DNA of 64,000 nt, taken from a virus. The position numbers and the translations under genes are program-made. Where the stretch lies: positions 1 through 64,000 of the IMG/VR virus record IMGVR_UViG_3300020201_000458, one strand, 5' to 3'. The notes under the pieces are model-generated. The model worked only from the letters and a program-made list of their open reading frames with translations. It was not told the DNA's origin and did no database searches. Below are positions 29,457 to 38,692 of the stretch, piece by piece (the first letter of the stretch is position 1; the number at the start of each line of letters is the position of its first letter).

Positions 29457-29726
29457 ATGAAGACTGTACATGTCATCGGCAACAGCCATGCGTGGTACTT
29501 TGCGGGAGCAGAGGTCGGAGTAGACGTCGAAGAAATTCTCCAGAAAGACGATCCTCGACGACATCCGTTGATGATGTCTCTGGGAAGTGAGATAGTCGAC
29601 GCTCGTGGATTTATCAAAGAAGAGTACCAGAAATATCCTGGATCACGTGTTGATGTTCACGCGGCTCCTGCTAAGGTACAATTAATCGTTCTTGAAAAAC
29701 TAAAGGTGATACTTGGACAAAGCTGA
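29457..29726 (+). CDS. Small protein of unknown function
   Basis: 89 residues from ATG 29457, one base after the previous stop. It starts KTVHVIGNSHAWYF, which vaguely recalls the first block of SGNH-type hydrolases (GNSH), but the rest is too short for that fold. Possibly a truncated domain. Confidence 0.55.
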   Translation: MKTVHVIGNSHAWYFAGAEVGVDVEEILQKDDPRRHPLMMSLGSEIVDARGFIKEEYQKYPGSRVDVHAAPAKVQLIVLEKLKVILGQS

Positions 29727-30516
29727 TCTCTACAACCAGATGGCTGATCGGAAGTTCAAACCGAAGGATCTCGAGCCATACGCTGGCGACAACGGTCGAG
29801 TGAACAAGGCTTTTGCTCTCTATAAGAGCGGAAAGTTGAAGTCAGGTGGAACGCATGTAGACGTCGGAGGAGGGATAGGAGATCTTGGCTTTGCACTCCG
29901 TCAGGAGAGGCTCTTCGAGAAGACGCTCACTGTAGATATATCTGCCAAAAATCTACAGGCTGCCAGTAAGAAGGGAAACTTCGTGATGCTGGCAGACGTG
30001 GATAAAAGTGGATTTTCGTCAAACGTGTCTGATCCCGACAACTTCGGTGGTCCACCAGAATGGACGAACGACAGCTTTGGGATGAACAGTAACAATCGGA
30101 TTGATGCGATTTCTGCCCTGGACTTCATCGAACACATCATCGATCCAGGATCTTTCGCATATCACTGTGCGTATATGCTCAAATCTGGAGGAGAGGTATT
30201 CATCAACACTCCAAACATCCAGTATTGGCGGCACATCGAAAAGTTGATATTCGATGGTCGGTTTCCTCATACATCTGGAGATCGTGAGGTATACCACGGT
30301 GGTCACCTCGCCTTCTTTACGTATCTCGATCTTTGCGAGATCTTCGGTAATGCGGGATTTGAAAAGTTCGAACAGATCAAGGACGTGGAAGGATACTGCA
30401 ATCCGTCATCACTTTTCATCGGAAACATTCTGAAACCACAGAATCAACAGCAGTATACAGAGATGTGCATGAGGATGGGAAACCCAAACTTACTCTTTAA
30501 GGCGACCAAGCCTTGA
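29713..30516 (+). CDS. SAM-dependent methyltransferase
   Basis: 267 residues from TTG. The SAM-binding motif is HVDVGGGIGDLGFAL, then TVDIS. ISALDFIEHIIDP and MLKSGGEVFINTPN are typical of class I methyltransferases acting on sugars or lipids. The cassette context suggests O- or N-methylation of a sugar. Confidence 0.82.
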   Translation: MDKADLYNQMADRKFKPKDLEPYAGDNGRVNKAFALYKSGKLKSGGTHVDVGGGIGDLGFALRQERLFEKTLTVDISAKNLQAASKKGNFVMLADVDKSGFSSNVSDPDNFGGPPEWTNDSFGMNSNNRIDAISALDFIEHIIDPGSFAYHCAYMLKSGGEVFINTPNIQYWRHIEKLIFDGRFPHTSGDREVYHGGHLAFFTYLDLCEIFGNAGFEKFEQIKDVEGYCNPSSLFIGNILKPQNQQQYTEMCMRMGNPNLLFKATKP

Positions 30517-30641
30517 GTTGGCCAAAAGGTAAATCGTGGAATGAGGCTCGTCGAAAAGCTTTCGTATACCGTCCTCTTGGAAATCACACGGTACAGACAG
30601 CTTCGAGACTTCTCTCTTATCTCTCCGAGAGTTCGAAATGA
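30513..30641 (+). CDS. Tiny basic protein
   Basis: A 42-codon frame from TTG 30513 (overlapping the preceding stop) to a TGA overlapping the next ATG. It begins SWPKGKSWNEARRKAF and is Arg/Lys-rich. The double overlap fits translational coupling and fills a gap that would otherwise be empty. No family known. Confidence 0.45.
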   Translation: MSWPKGKSWNEARRKAFVYRPLGNHTVQTASRLLSYLSESSK

Positions 30642-31564
30642 GGATACTCTACGGACGTTGCTTTGGGATCGGAAATTGTGTGATGGCCGTACCCGCCATC
30701 AAGGCTCTCCAGTGGAAGCCAGACACGATCGTAGACATCCTCGTTGGGGACACGTCCGATGACGTCGGAGCCATCCAAGTGTTGTCCAAGGTGGTACAAG
30801 GTCCTGGGAAACTTTGTGTGAACAGCGCCCTCGAGCATGACTACGACGTGGCTGTGATGGCCATTCCATTTGATGGTCGCTGGCTCAACGGCGTTCACTT
30901 TCGAGCCAAGGAAGTCATGGACGGTCGGACCCGACCAGATCCGAAGACGACTGGACTCGTCTCGTGGAATGATCACGAGTCTGAGTATCAGATGGAGAAC
31001 GCTAGAAAGCTCGGTTACCTTGGATCGACCCCGTCGTCTCGTTTCCTCCCGTTCACCGGAGAGGCACTTCCGAATAGGATCTATATCGGAATGGGATACA
31101 AAAAAGATCAGTTGGGTTTCTGGAAGAGCAAACACTGGGGAAACGAGAACTACGCCGCACTCATCACCGGTCTTCTTAAGAACCTCCCTGAGGACTGGAA
31201 GATCGTGACGACAGGCGATGTAGGTGATCTCCAGCTTTCCATCGCCCCAGTGGCTCGGATGGTGAACGACAAGAGGTTTGAGTTCAAGCTTTCCGCCAAT
31301 TTAGATGAAGCATTCCGAGTAGTCGCCTCCTGCGGGCTATACGTGGGGAACGACACCGGGATGATGCATGTCGCCGCCTCCTGTGGGAGGAACGTCGTCG
31401 CAATGTTCTTTCTCGAGAACTCTATCGTGAAGAGTCGACCGCTTCTCTCCAGTCAATCAGATCGCCCCCTTCAGGAATGCCTCGTACTTGACGGCACCAT
31501 AGACCGTGCCAAGATTACTCCACAATACGTGCAGACGGCCGTCGAGGTGACACTCTGTGGTTGA
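30638..31564 (+). CDS. GT9-family (heptosyltransferase-like) glycosyltransferase
   Basis: 308 residues, ATGA-coupled. N-terminal CFGIGNCVMAVPAIKAL and C-terminal LYVGNDTGMMHVAASCGR are the two GT9 signatures. Family members transfer ADP-heptose to LPS core. With the heptose-type activation genes downstream, the donor may be a nucleotide-heptose (inference). Confidence 0.85.
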   Translation: MRILYGRCFGIGNCVMAVPAIKALQWKPDTIVDILVGDTSDDVGAIQVLSKVVQGPGKLCVNSALEHDYDVAVMAIPFDGRWLNGVHFRAKEVMDGRTRPDPKTTGLVSWNDHESEYQMENARKLGYLGSTPSSRFLPFTGEALPNRIYIGMGYKKDQLGFWKSKHWGNENYAALITGLLKNLPEDWKIVTTGDVGDLQLSIAPVARMVNDKRFEFKLSANLDEAFRVVASCGLYVGNDTGMMHVAASCGRNVVAMFFLENSIVKSRPLLSSQSDRPLQECLVLDGTIDRAKITPQYVQTAVEVTLCG

Positions 31565-32198
31565 GAAAGAACTGATCAAGGCTTTCAAGTTGATGGCATT
31601 AAGAAACGACGTCTTGCAGGACACACACGGGAACCTGTCTGTTTTGGCCAGCGATCAGATCTACATCAAACCCAGCGGAGTCCCATACGATGAGATCGAT
31701 ATCTGGTCAATCTGCAGGTTCCAGCTTCTCGAGAATGGATCAACGGTCAGCTCCAAGAACAATGGATACAAGCCTTCCGTCGATCTGATCCACCATGCTT
31801 CTATCTACAAGAACAACCCGCATATCAAGTCCATTTGCCACACACATTCACCGTATGCGGTCGCCCATGCGATCTGTGGCCTGCCGATTGATTGCCTTTG
31901 CACAGAGCACGCTGACTACTTTGGTTGGAGAGTTCCGTGCTTGAGTTACAAAGATCTCGACAGTTGGGGATCTGATGTGCGAATACTCGACGGAGCTCGA
32001 GCCGTCTTGCTGGAACATCACGGTGCCCTCACGTTCTCAGATGAGCCTGTGAAAGCGGTCAATCTTGCGATCCAGTTGGAGAACGTAGCGCGGAAGAATC
32101 ATCTTGCGATGACTCTCTATCCGAAGCTTCGGATGATGGCATACAATGAATCTCAGAAGTGGCATGAGAGGTACAATAATGTCTACGGACAACGGTAG
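31557..32198 (+). CDS. Class II aldolase (fuculose/ribulose-phosphate type)
   Basis: 213 residues from GTG. THGNLSV, IKPSGV, HTHSPYAVAHA (zinc His95 and His97) and LEHHGAL (His155) are the family's conserved elements. Members cleave or epimerise phosphorylated sugars (fuculose-1-P aldolase, ribulose-5-P 4-epimerase). Followed by RpiB and transaldolase homologues, pointing to supply of unusual pentose or heptose phosphates. Confidence 0.87.
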   Translation: MVEKELIKAFKLMALRNDVLQDTHGNLSVLASDQIYIKPSGVPYDEIDIWSICRFQLLENGSTVSSKNNGYKPSVDLIHHASIYKNNPHIKSICHTHSPYAVAHAICGLPIDCLCTEHADYFGWRVPCLSYKDLDSWGSDVRILDGARAVLLEHHGALTFSDEPVKAVNLAIQLENVARKNHLAMTLYPKLRMMAYNESQKWHERYNNVYGQR

Positions 32199-32631
32199 GA
32201 AGATTTTAATCTCGTCTGATCACAACGGGAATGCCGCCCGTGCGTACATTATCAAGTTCCTTAGGGCTGACGGTTACGATGTCCAGGATCTTGGCCCGAA
32301 CTACGATCAGAAGGTCGATTACCCAGAAATGGCTGCCGACCTTTGCCACGCGCTGGAGAAGATTTACGGTGCGCGGGGCATCCTTCTATGCGGTACGGGC
32401 ACTGGGATGTTGATCGCAGCCAATCGGTTTCCGCATATCCGCGCAGGATTGGCGACTGACCGAGCGACCGCCGAACTGATGCGCCAACACAACGATTGCA
32501 ACGTTTTAGTTCTTGGACAGTGGCGCACCCCGTTGGGGCAGATGGACGAACTCATCAGGACATTCTTGACCACGCCGTTTGAAGAAGGTCGTCACATCGA
32601 TCGGGTCGAATCTCTCGGTAGACTTCCATGA
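32179..32631 (+). CDS. rpiB: RpiB/LacAB-family sugar-phosphate isomerase
   Basis: 150 residues from ATG 32179. SSDHNGNAA at the N-terminus and GILLCGTGTGM with catalytic Cys71 are diagnostic of ribose-5-phosphate isomerase B. It interconverts aldose and ketose phosphates. The substrate may differ from ribose here. Overlaps both neighbours slightly. Confidence 0.88.
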   Translation: MSTDNGRKILISSDHNGNAARAYIIKFLRADGYDVQDLGPNYDQKVDYPEMAADLCHALEKIYGARGILLCGTGTGMLIAANRFPHIRAGLATDRATAELMRQHNDCNVLVLGQWRTPLGQMDELIRTFLTTPFEEGRHIDRVESLGRLP

Positions 32632-33569
32632 ATGTATTGGTCATCGGGGACGTCGTCATCGATCGGTACACACACGGCAATCGTCGGGGGATTTCCGCAG
32701 AGACCCCAACGATCGTAGCCAACTTCATCAAGGAAGACGTCTTCGTTGGTGGAGCTGGGTTGGTTACGCGGAACCTTCTACGTCTGGGAAACACGGTGAC
32801 CCTCCTCACTGTTGGAAACTGCGAAGAACTCCATCCACTCATGTTGAGGTCAGCCGATCCTATTGATAGATTCGAATCCGCAAGATTGAGTGTCATTATG
32901 ACAAATAAGAACGGGTGGAAGGTTTCCGAAAAACATCGGTACTATGTCGAGCAGTACAAGCTTCTGCAATACGATCTGATCAATCCTGGAAAGTGGACTC
33001 CACATGAAGAGGACCGTTACGCCGAACAAATCATGTACCAACTTGTAGCTTTGAGTTACGATGCGGTTGTGATATGCGACAATAGACACGGCGTGATGAT
33101 CGAACATTTCGCCAGCAAAATCATCGAACGTTGCCATGTCCAGAACAAACCGGTGTACGTAGACTCCCAGGTCTCTCAGGCAGAATCAAACCATCACTGG
33201 TACAAGGGTGCCAGTTTTATCTTCATGAATGAGATAGAAGCCGATTGCGCGGCGAAGAAGATTAAGAAACTCAAGAAGGGTGATGCCCAGCTCAACCAGC
33301 TGTCGAAGTTTCTCAAGGCAAGCATCGTTTACAAAAGAGGGGAACGTGGGGCCATCACTGTCTGCCAAGACGGGAAGACGATCGTGTCAGAAGGTTTTGA
33401 AGTAAACGCTGTCGATACGTGCGGTGCTGGTGACGCTTTCCTCGCAGCTTTCGTTCATCACGGGAACGACCTGGAAGCTGCGAACCGGTGGGCTGCGTTG
33501 TCAACTACTTATAAGGGGACCATCGTCCCTAGGACTGAAGACTTGCATCTTCGAAAGGTGACGCGATGA
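32628..33569 (+). CDS. PfkB-family sugar kinase (RfaE/HldE N-domain-like)
   Basis: 313 residues. VIGDVVIDRYTHGNRRGISA at the start matches heptose-7-phosphate kinase-type PfkB proteins, and TCGAGDAFLAAF holds the catalytic Asp near the C-terminus. It phosphorylates a sugar or sugar phosphate. A second, related kinase lies at 40363. Confidence 0.85.
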   Translation: MNVLVIGDVVIDRYTHGNRRGISAETPTIVANFIKEDVFVGGAGLVTRNLLRLGNTVTLLTVGNCEELHPLMLRSADPIDRFESARLSVIMTNKNGWKVSEKHRYYVEQYKLLQYDLINPGKWTPHEEDRYAEQIMYQLVALSYDAVVICDNRHGVMIEHFASKIIERCHVQNKPVYVDSQVSQAESNHHWYKGASFIFMNEIEADCAAKKIKKLKKGDAQLNQLSKFLKASIVYKRGERGAITVCQDGKTIVSEGFEVNAVDTCGAGDAFLAAFVHHGNDLEAANRWAALSTTYKGTIVPRTEDLHLRKVTR

Positions 33570-34237
33570 AATTGTTACTTGACACGGCAAACATCGATCA
33601 GATCCGTCTGTTCATGCAGAGCACTATGCTGGCTGGGGTGACCACCAATCCGTCCCTCATGGCGAAGGAATCTAAGGGAGATTACGTAGAGAAACTCAAG
33701 ACGATCGCTGAAGCTGTCCAAAATCAGTTGAGCGCCAGGCACCTAAGCGTTGAGGTGACTACACTTGATCCGAATGTGATGATCGTGGAAGCCCAAACTC
33801 TCAATGATGCTCTCGGAAGAAATGGAGTTGATGTTCACATCAAGATTCCAGTGATGATGGAGACCATGAGAGTGATATCCACGCTCAGGCGAAAAGACGT
33901 TAAGGTAAATGCCACCGCTTGTATGACCGCATTCCAAGCCAAAATGGCGATGGACGCTGGAGCAAATATCGTCTCGTTCTTTTATAACAGGATCAAGGAT
34001 GAAAATGAGAGTCCAGATAGTGTGCTTACGCTCTTCAATCAGATTAGAGTCAATCTAGAACAGACGAAGATAATTTGCGGTAGCATAAGAGAACCAGACG
34101 ATGTTCGGCGCTGTTTTCTTCAGGGAGCTGATTATGTAACCGTCAGCCCAGCCATTCTACAGAAGATGATCGAGCATCCTCAGACTACCAAAGCTATCGC
34201 CCAATTCCAGAAGGATATCGACTCATGGCTCAGTTAA
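33566..34237 (+). CDS. Transaldolase / fructose-6-phosphate aldolase-like
   Basis: 223 residues, the usual size of the short TalC/FSA subfamily. LDTANIDQI, GVTTNPSLM and VHIKIPV with Schiff-base Lys93; NATACMT and GADYVTVSP further on. It transfers or cleaves three-carbon units between sugar phosphates, for example to feed sedoheptulose-7-phosphate. ATGA-coupled to the kinase. Confidence 0.9.
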   Translation: MKLLLDTANIDQIRLFMQSTMLAGVTTNPSLMAKESKGDYVEKLKTIAEAVQNQLSARHLSVEVTTLDPNVMIVEAQTLNDALGRNGVDVHIKIPVMMETMRVISTLRRKDVKVNATACMTAFQAKMAMDAGANIVSFFYNRIKDENESPDSVLTLFNQIRVNLEQTKIICGSIREPDDVRRCFLQGADYVTVSPAILQKMIEHPQTTKAIAQFQKDIDSWLS

Positions 34238-34596
34238 CTAAGATTCCAATGGGTGGGCAGTTTCGTATGCTCCGAGGATGGGGGTATGAAACGTGGATTG
34301 AGAATCTCCCAGAGTACTGTGGAAAGATTCTGCATGTCTACAAGGGACTGCGCGGGTCCCTACACTTTCATATGAATAAGATGGAAACTATGTACCTCCA
34401 GTCTGGAAAGGTTCAGCTTCGTTTTGTAGACCCGGAGAAGGGTACCGACTATACGATCGACCTGAATCCTGGTGATTCGATTCTGATACCACGCGGGCAG
34501 GTTCATCAGATCATTGGAATTGAAGAGAGTGATCTCTTTGAGTTTAGCACCGTGCATGAAGAGTCAGACTCTCATCGAGTTCAGAAGGGGGACTGA
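34225..34596 (+). CDS. Cupin, mannose-6-phosphate isomerase C-domain type
   Basis: 123 residues. GSLHFHMNKMETMYLQSG supplies the cupin His/Glu metal site and PGDSILIPRGQVHQI the second motif. Resembles the type II phosphomannose isomerase cupin. Could be a sugar-phosphate isomerase or epimerase. Confidence 0.83.
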   Translation: MAQLTKIPMGGQFRMLRGWGYETWIENLPEYCGKILHVYKGLRGSLHFHMNKMETMYLQSGKVQLRFVDPEKGTDYTIDLNPGDSILIPRGQVHQIIGIEESDLFEFSTVHEESDSHRVQKGD

Positions 34597-35483
34597 TGCG
34601 TTGGAACATTGTCGGGGCATTCATCCGGAATAATCCCTTTGGGACAGAGATCGCTTTTCGGAAGGGTCTCGAGAGGATCGGAGAGACTGTGACGGCGGTG
34701 GACCCAGGTTACCCCAACCAACAGTTTGATGAAGCTCCAGACGTCACCTTGGTGTTCAAGTGGGTGGACACGGGACCGTATCGCGATAAAATCGTCTCTC
34801 TACCTGGGAAAAAGGTCCTCTACCAGGTTGATGATCTCCGTTTTCCGCACATTAAACAGATGATGCTCGAGATGAGATCGGTGTGTAACAATGCGCTGAC
34901 TTTCGATCAAGATGGAGCAAACCTTGCTCTTGAGTACGGGTACGATTCGGGGCAACGTCTATTGTTGACTGCCGATAATCTCCTTTACCGTCATATCACC
35001 GGAATGCAGAAGGATATCGATGTTAGTTTTGTTGGAAGTCTGTCGAATGGTCCGAATCATGCCAGCCGCATGAGGATGATTCAACTTGTTAAGGGAATCC
35101 CTGGCCTGCGAGTAGTGATCGCCAGCGAGCTCTTCGACATCGGAAAACTCTGTGAGATCTACAATCGTTCCAAGGTTGTCCTGAATCACGCGACAGATGT
35201 TGGTCAACCTTTCGGTCATGGGTTTGGGTATCAGTGTCGACACTTCGAAGCCGGGTTCACCAAGACTTGCATCCTTTCGAACAAGATTGACAACGACGAG
35301 ACATTGGGATTCATACCGTTCTTTTCGAATGAGTTGGAGCTCGTTGAACGTCTTAAGACACTTCTTAACGAACAGAAGCGCAGGGAGTTATATGCACAGT
35401 TGACTTACGATCAGCTCTATAAATCACACCTTCCAGAACACCGCGCCAAAGAGATGATCGAGTTTGTACGGAGTGTCCGGTGA
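34596..35483 (+). CDS. CgeB-like glycosyltransferase
   Basis: 295 residues. KVLYQVDDLRFP, DVSFVGSLSNG, YNRSKVVLNHA and RHFEAGFTKTCILS are typical of the CgeB/DUF3880-type GT-B transferases. ATGA-type overlap with the cupin gene and GTGA overlap with the next gene. Confidence 0.78.
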   Translation: MRWNIVGAFIRNNPFGTEIAFRKGLERIGETVTAVDPGYPNQQFDEAPDVTLVFKWVDTGPYRDKIVSLPGKKVLYQVDDLRFPHIKQMMLEMRSVCNNALTFDQDGANLALEYGYDSGQRLLLTADNLLYRHITGMQKDIDVSFVGSLSNGPNHASRMRMIQLVKGIPGLRVVIASELFDIGKLCEIYNRSKVVLNHATDVGQPFGHGFGYQCRHFEAGFTKTCILSNKIDNDETLGFIPFFSNELELVERLKTLLNEQKRRELYAQLTYDQLYKSHLPEHRAKEMIEFVRSVR

Positions 35484-36073
35484 AGATCAATCTTGGGTGC
35501 GGGCCCGATTTGAAAGATGGCCACGTGAACGTCGACTTCAGGGATCTTCCAGGAGTGACGAAAGTAGATCTCTCCATATTTCCGTGGCCATGGGCTGACG
35601 ATTCCGCTGATCAGATCTTGATGTTGGATTTTCTGGAACACTTCCCGTACAGGAAGACGACTACTATCCTTCGTGAGTGTTGGCGTGTCCTGAAGATGGG
35701 TGGGAACCTCGAAGTCCAGGTTCCAGACCTCGAACATTGCGCGCGCGCTGCAGCAATGACAGGACCATTCCTGTGTAACAGGTGTGGATGGCAGTATCCG
35801 ATGCACGACCTTCGGGCAGACTTCTTCATCTGCAAGCAGTGTAAGCAACCGTGGACAGAGTGTGCCCAAGCTGCCATCCACCGTTTGTACGGTGGTCAGG
35901 ACTACGAAGGAAATTGGCATCACACAGCCTTCACGACTCTCCAGCTGAACAGGTTGTTGCAGGGGCACGGGTTCGAAGACATCCGCGAGCTGGAGCACGA
36001 GCACCAGTACAAGAATTGGAATTTCAAGTTTTCTGCCACAAAGATGAAAGACCTGTGGGGTGATGAACCGTGA
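35480..36073 (+). CDS. SAM methyltransferase with an inserted zinc ribbon
   Basis: 197 residues from GTG. INLGCGPDLKDGHVNVD is the SAM motif and ILMLDFLEHFPY the following acidic loop, as in small class I methyltransferases of sugar pathways. In the C-terminal half a zinc ribbon (CNRCGWQYP, then CKQCKQPW) interrupts the domain, which is unusual. GTGA/ATGA-type coupling on both sides. Confidence 0.8.
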   Translation: MKINLGCGPDLKDGHVNVDFRDLPGVTKVDLSIFPWPWADDSADQILMLDFLEHFPYRKTTTILRECWRVLKMGGNLEVQVPDLEHCARAAAMTGPFLCNRCGWQYPMHDLRADFFICKQCKQPWTECAQAAIHRLYGGQDYEGNWHHTAFTTLQLNRLLQGHGFEDIRELEHEHQYKNWNFKFSATKMKDLWGDEP

Positions 36074-37029
36074 ACGACTGGAAAGGAAAGAACGTCCTTG
36101 TCACAGGGGCCGCCGGTTTCATCGGTGGCTGCGTAGCTCGTGAGCTTCTTGATCAAGAGGCTATTGTGACGTGTCTCATCAGGACGAAGGGAAAGAATCC
36201 GAATCTCCTGGGGGCGAAGATATTCGAAGGGGATGTGGCGGACTACGCCTTGATGTGTGAGATCATCTCTTCGGGAGAAATTGAGTACGTCTTTCATCTG
36301 GCGGCAAACGCCATCGTCAGGGTCGGGGCTCGGGATCCGATGAACACATACCGAATCAACGTGATGGGTACGGTCGCCCTCCTTGAGGCAGTCCGTACGG
36401 TTGGCCGATGCAAGAAGGTAGTCGTGGCTTCGAGTGACAAAGCCTACGGTGATCACGATATCCTTCCGTACAAGGAGGACATGGCACTCCAACCGAAGAA
36501 CACGTACGATACTTCCAAGGCTTGCGCAGACATGATCGCGCGCTCGTATGCCCACAACTACGATCTTCCGATCGTCGTCACACGTTGCAGCAACGTCTAT
36601 GGTCCTCGGGATCCTAATATGTCGAGGATCATCCCCAACACGATCAATCGAATTCTGGAAGGCAAGAAGCCGCAGCTTTATTCGGACGTCAGCGTCATGG
36701 AGAGAGAGTTTATCTTCATCGACGACGTGGTCGTTGCCAACTTGGCCCTCGCTCTATCTGGTCCAGAGACAAACGGGGAGGCATTCAACGTCGGTAGGAA
36801 CCACGCTCACATGGTTTCGACCGTGGTCGAACAGATCTCCAAGATGATGGGCTTCGAAGACGGAGTCGAGATCGTTCCTCGCGAGCCCTCCTTCAAGGAA
36901 ATCCAGAAGCAGTACATCAGCGCTCGAAAGCTCGAAGAGGCGACCGAATGGAGCGCGCGGGTCCAACTCATCGACGGTCTGAGGAAGACGATCGACTGGT
37001 ATAAGGTATTCGGGAGAAGTGACCGATGA
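36070..37029 (+). CDS. NAD-dependent sugar 4,6-dehydratase (CDP-glucose/GDP-mannose type)
   Basis: 319 residues. GAAGFIGGCVARELL (cofactor), ASSDKAYG, YDTSKACADMIARSY (Tyr-x3-Lys) and RCSNVYGPRD are close to CDP-glucose 4,6-dehydratases. It would make a 4-keto-6-deoxy sugar nucleotide. Coupled by ATGA to the preceding methyltransferase. Confidence 0.85.
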   Translation: MNDWKGKNVLVTGAAGFIGGCVARELLDQEAIVTCLIRTKGKNPNLLGAKIFEGDVADYALMCEIISSGEIEYVFHLAANAIVRVGARDPMNTYRINVMGTVALLEAVRTVGRCKKVVVASSDKAYGDHDILPYKEDMALQPKNTYDTSKACADMIARSYAHNYDLPIVVTRCSNVYGPRDPNMSRIIPNTINRILEGKKPQLYSDVSVMEREFIFIDDVVVANLALALSGPETNGEAFNVGRNHAHMVSTVVEQISKMMGFEDGVEIVPREPSFKEIQKQYISARKLEEATEWSARVQLIDGLRKTIDWYKVFGRSDR

Positions 37030-38063
37030 GAGTTGCCTTCGTCGGGGTCAAGCGTAAGTACCAAGAGTTGGCGCCTGAGTACAAAGACTTCTTCAATCAG
37101 TATCATCTGGAGCTTCCGTACTACTACGCTCGACATGGACAGAATCATGTCACGATCACGACCGTCGATCATGATTCTCCTCCCATCCGTTTTGCCCGAG
37201 ATTATTCCGATTTCCTGGAATGCCAGACGGAAGAGAAGTACAAGATCGAAGGTCGTAGATACGATGTCGTCGTGCACTGGCGTAAGTGGTTCCCCGAGTT
37301 ACGTAAAGAAGGTACCATCAATCTTCTCAACTGTCAGGATCACTCGTTCAGTCAAGAATGGAAAGACAGTGTCCGTCAAGCGATGAACGCTGGTCAGCTG
37401 CATGGAATACTCTGTTTTCCGACCTGGCACAAGCAGAATATCCACGAAGAGACTGGCATCCCGCTCGATAGGCTTTTCGATGGAGTCACCCTGGGAGTAG
37501 ACACTGAAGTTTATAAACCAGCTCTCGTTAAAGATCCATTCCAGATGCTGTGGGCATCCGATCCTGGGCGCGGTCTAACTCAAGCGATGTGTCTCGCTGC
37601 CGAACTCTTCCAGAGAGACAAGCGGTTTAGACTTCACGTCTGTGTTCCAGACTACGTCAAGATGAACTCTTCTCCTTTCAACCACCCAGCGATCGCCTGG
37701 CATGGGTGCGTCCCGAATGGTCCGAAGCTCTGGGAGCTCTTCAACAGTTCCGGGATCCTCCCGTACACTTCTTGCTTCAAAGAGCCGTCTTCCCGGGCCC
37801 ATCGGCAGGCCCAGGCGGCAGGGTGCCTGGTTCTCTACCCTCCTGGTATGGGAACACCCTCCGAACTCATCCAGCATGAACGGACGGGCATCGTGGAGCC
37901 AATCGGTCAATGGACGGAACGGATTCGAAACTTTGCCGTCCACAGAGAACGTACTGAGATCGGACCGCAGGCCCGTGAGTTTGCGATCACGGAAAACTGG
38001 GAAGTGCAGGCGCAGAACTTCAATCGTCTCATCGAAAAGATCAAGGGAGAACAAAATGATTGA
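37026..38063 (+). CDS. GT4-like glycosyltransferase
   Basis: 345 residues. GVTLGVDTEVYKP, MLWASDPGRGL and the C-terminal KEPSSRAHRQAQAAGCLVLY are GT4-like donor-site elements, although the canonical Glu motif is diverged. It ends just where a GIY-YIG element has been inserted. Confidence 0.74.
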   Translation: MRVAFVGVKRKYQELAPEYKDFFNQYHLELPYYYARHGQNHVTITTVDHDSPPIRFARDYSDFLECQTEEKYKIEGRRYDVVVHWRKWFPELRKEGTINLLNCQDHSFSQEWKDSVRQAMNAGQLHGILCFPTWHKQNIHEETGIPLDRLFDGVTLGVDTEVYKPALVKDPFQMLWASDPGRGLTQAMCLAAELFQRDKRFRLHVCVPDYVKMNSSPFNHPAIAWHGCVPNGPKLWELFNSSGILPYTSCFKEPSSRAHRQAQAAGCLVLYPPGMGTPSELIQHERTGIVEPIGQWTERIRNFAVHRERTEIGPQAREFAITENWEVQAQNFNRLIEKIKGEQND

Positions 38064-38692
38064 CATCAACGCGAAATCATATTTATCGTGTGAAGACGCG
38101 TTATGCGCTGTACCTTATTCTTGATCCATGTTCTGGTATGCCGCGATACGTTGGAATGACAACGCGCGGGTTTCATCGGAGAACGAGTGAACATCTAAAA
38201 GCAATTCACGACAAGCGATTTAAGACACATCTTTATTTCTGGCTGAGAGTTCTTCATAGCAAAGGATTGAAACCTTTCTTCGAACTTGTCCGTTGCTTTG
38301 AGGAAAGTACTCGAGGGGAAGAAGCTCTTTGCGACGCAGAGATTGATTTTATTTCTCTTCGTTCTGCGGGAGCGGACTTAACAAATACTGCTCGTGGTGG
38401 AAAGGGTAAATCGAGTAACGGTAGAGTGCCTTGGAATAAAGGAAAGTCGGGTGTGTCAGCAGAGACAAGTGAAAAGATGCGGTCTGAAAAAGTTGGGAAA
38501 GTCTCCCCGCGGAAAGGTGTCATTCTCTCTTCGGAAACAAAAGAAAAATTGAGAGTTTCTCATCTCGGAAAAGCTGCTTCACCAGAGACAAAAGAAAAGA
38601 TGAGTTTGACCCATAGGTTAATTTGGAAAAGGAGAAAAAATGCCAGTAGATATCAACTCGACGGACTTCATGCAGACATTCAAACTGGCTGA
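38060..38692 (+). CDS. GIY-YIG homing endonuclease with NUMOD3-like repeats
   Basis: About 200-210 residues; TTG 38060 or GTG 38090 as start. The GIY-YIG core is RYALYLILDPCSG, then PRYVGMTTRGFHRRTSEHL. The C-terminal half has repeated Ser-x-Glu-Thr motifs (SAETSEKMRSEKVGK, SSETKEKLRVSHLGK, SPETKEKMSLTH) of the NUMOD3 DNA-binding type. It is A/T-richer than its neighbours. Its end overlaps the dehydrogenase gene by 53 bases, suggesting it took over that gene's 5' end. Confidence 0.83.
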   Translation: MTSTRNHIYRVKTRYALYLILDPCSGMPRYVGMTTRGFHRRTSEHLKAIHDKRFKTHLYFWLRVLHSKGLKPFFELVRCFEESTRGEEALCDAEIDFISLRSAGADLTNTARGGKGKSSNGRVPWNKGKSGVSAETSEKMRSEKVGKVSPRKGVILSSETKEKLRVSHLGKAASPETKEKMSLTHRLIWKRRKNASRYQLDGLHADIQTG

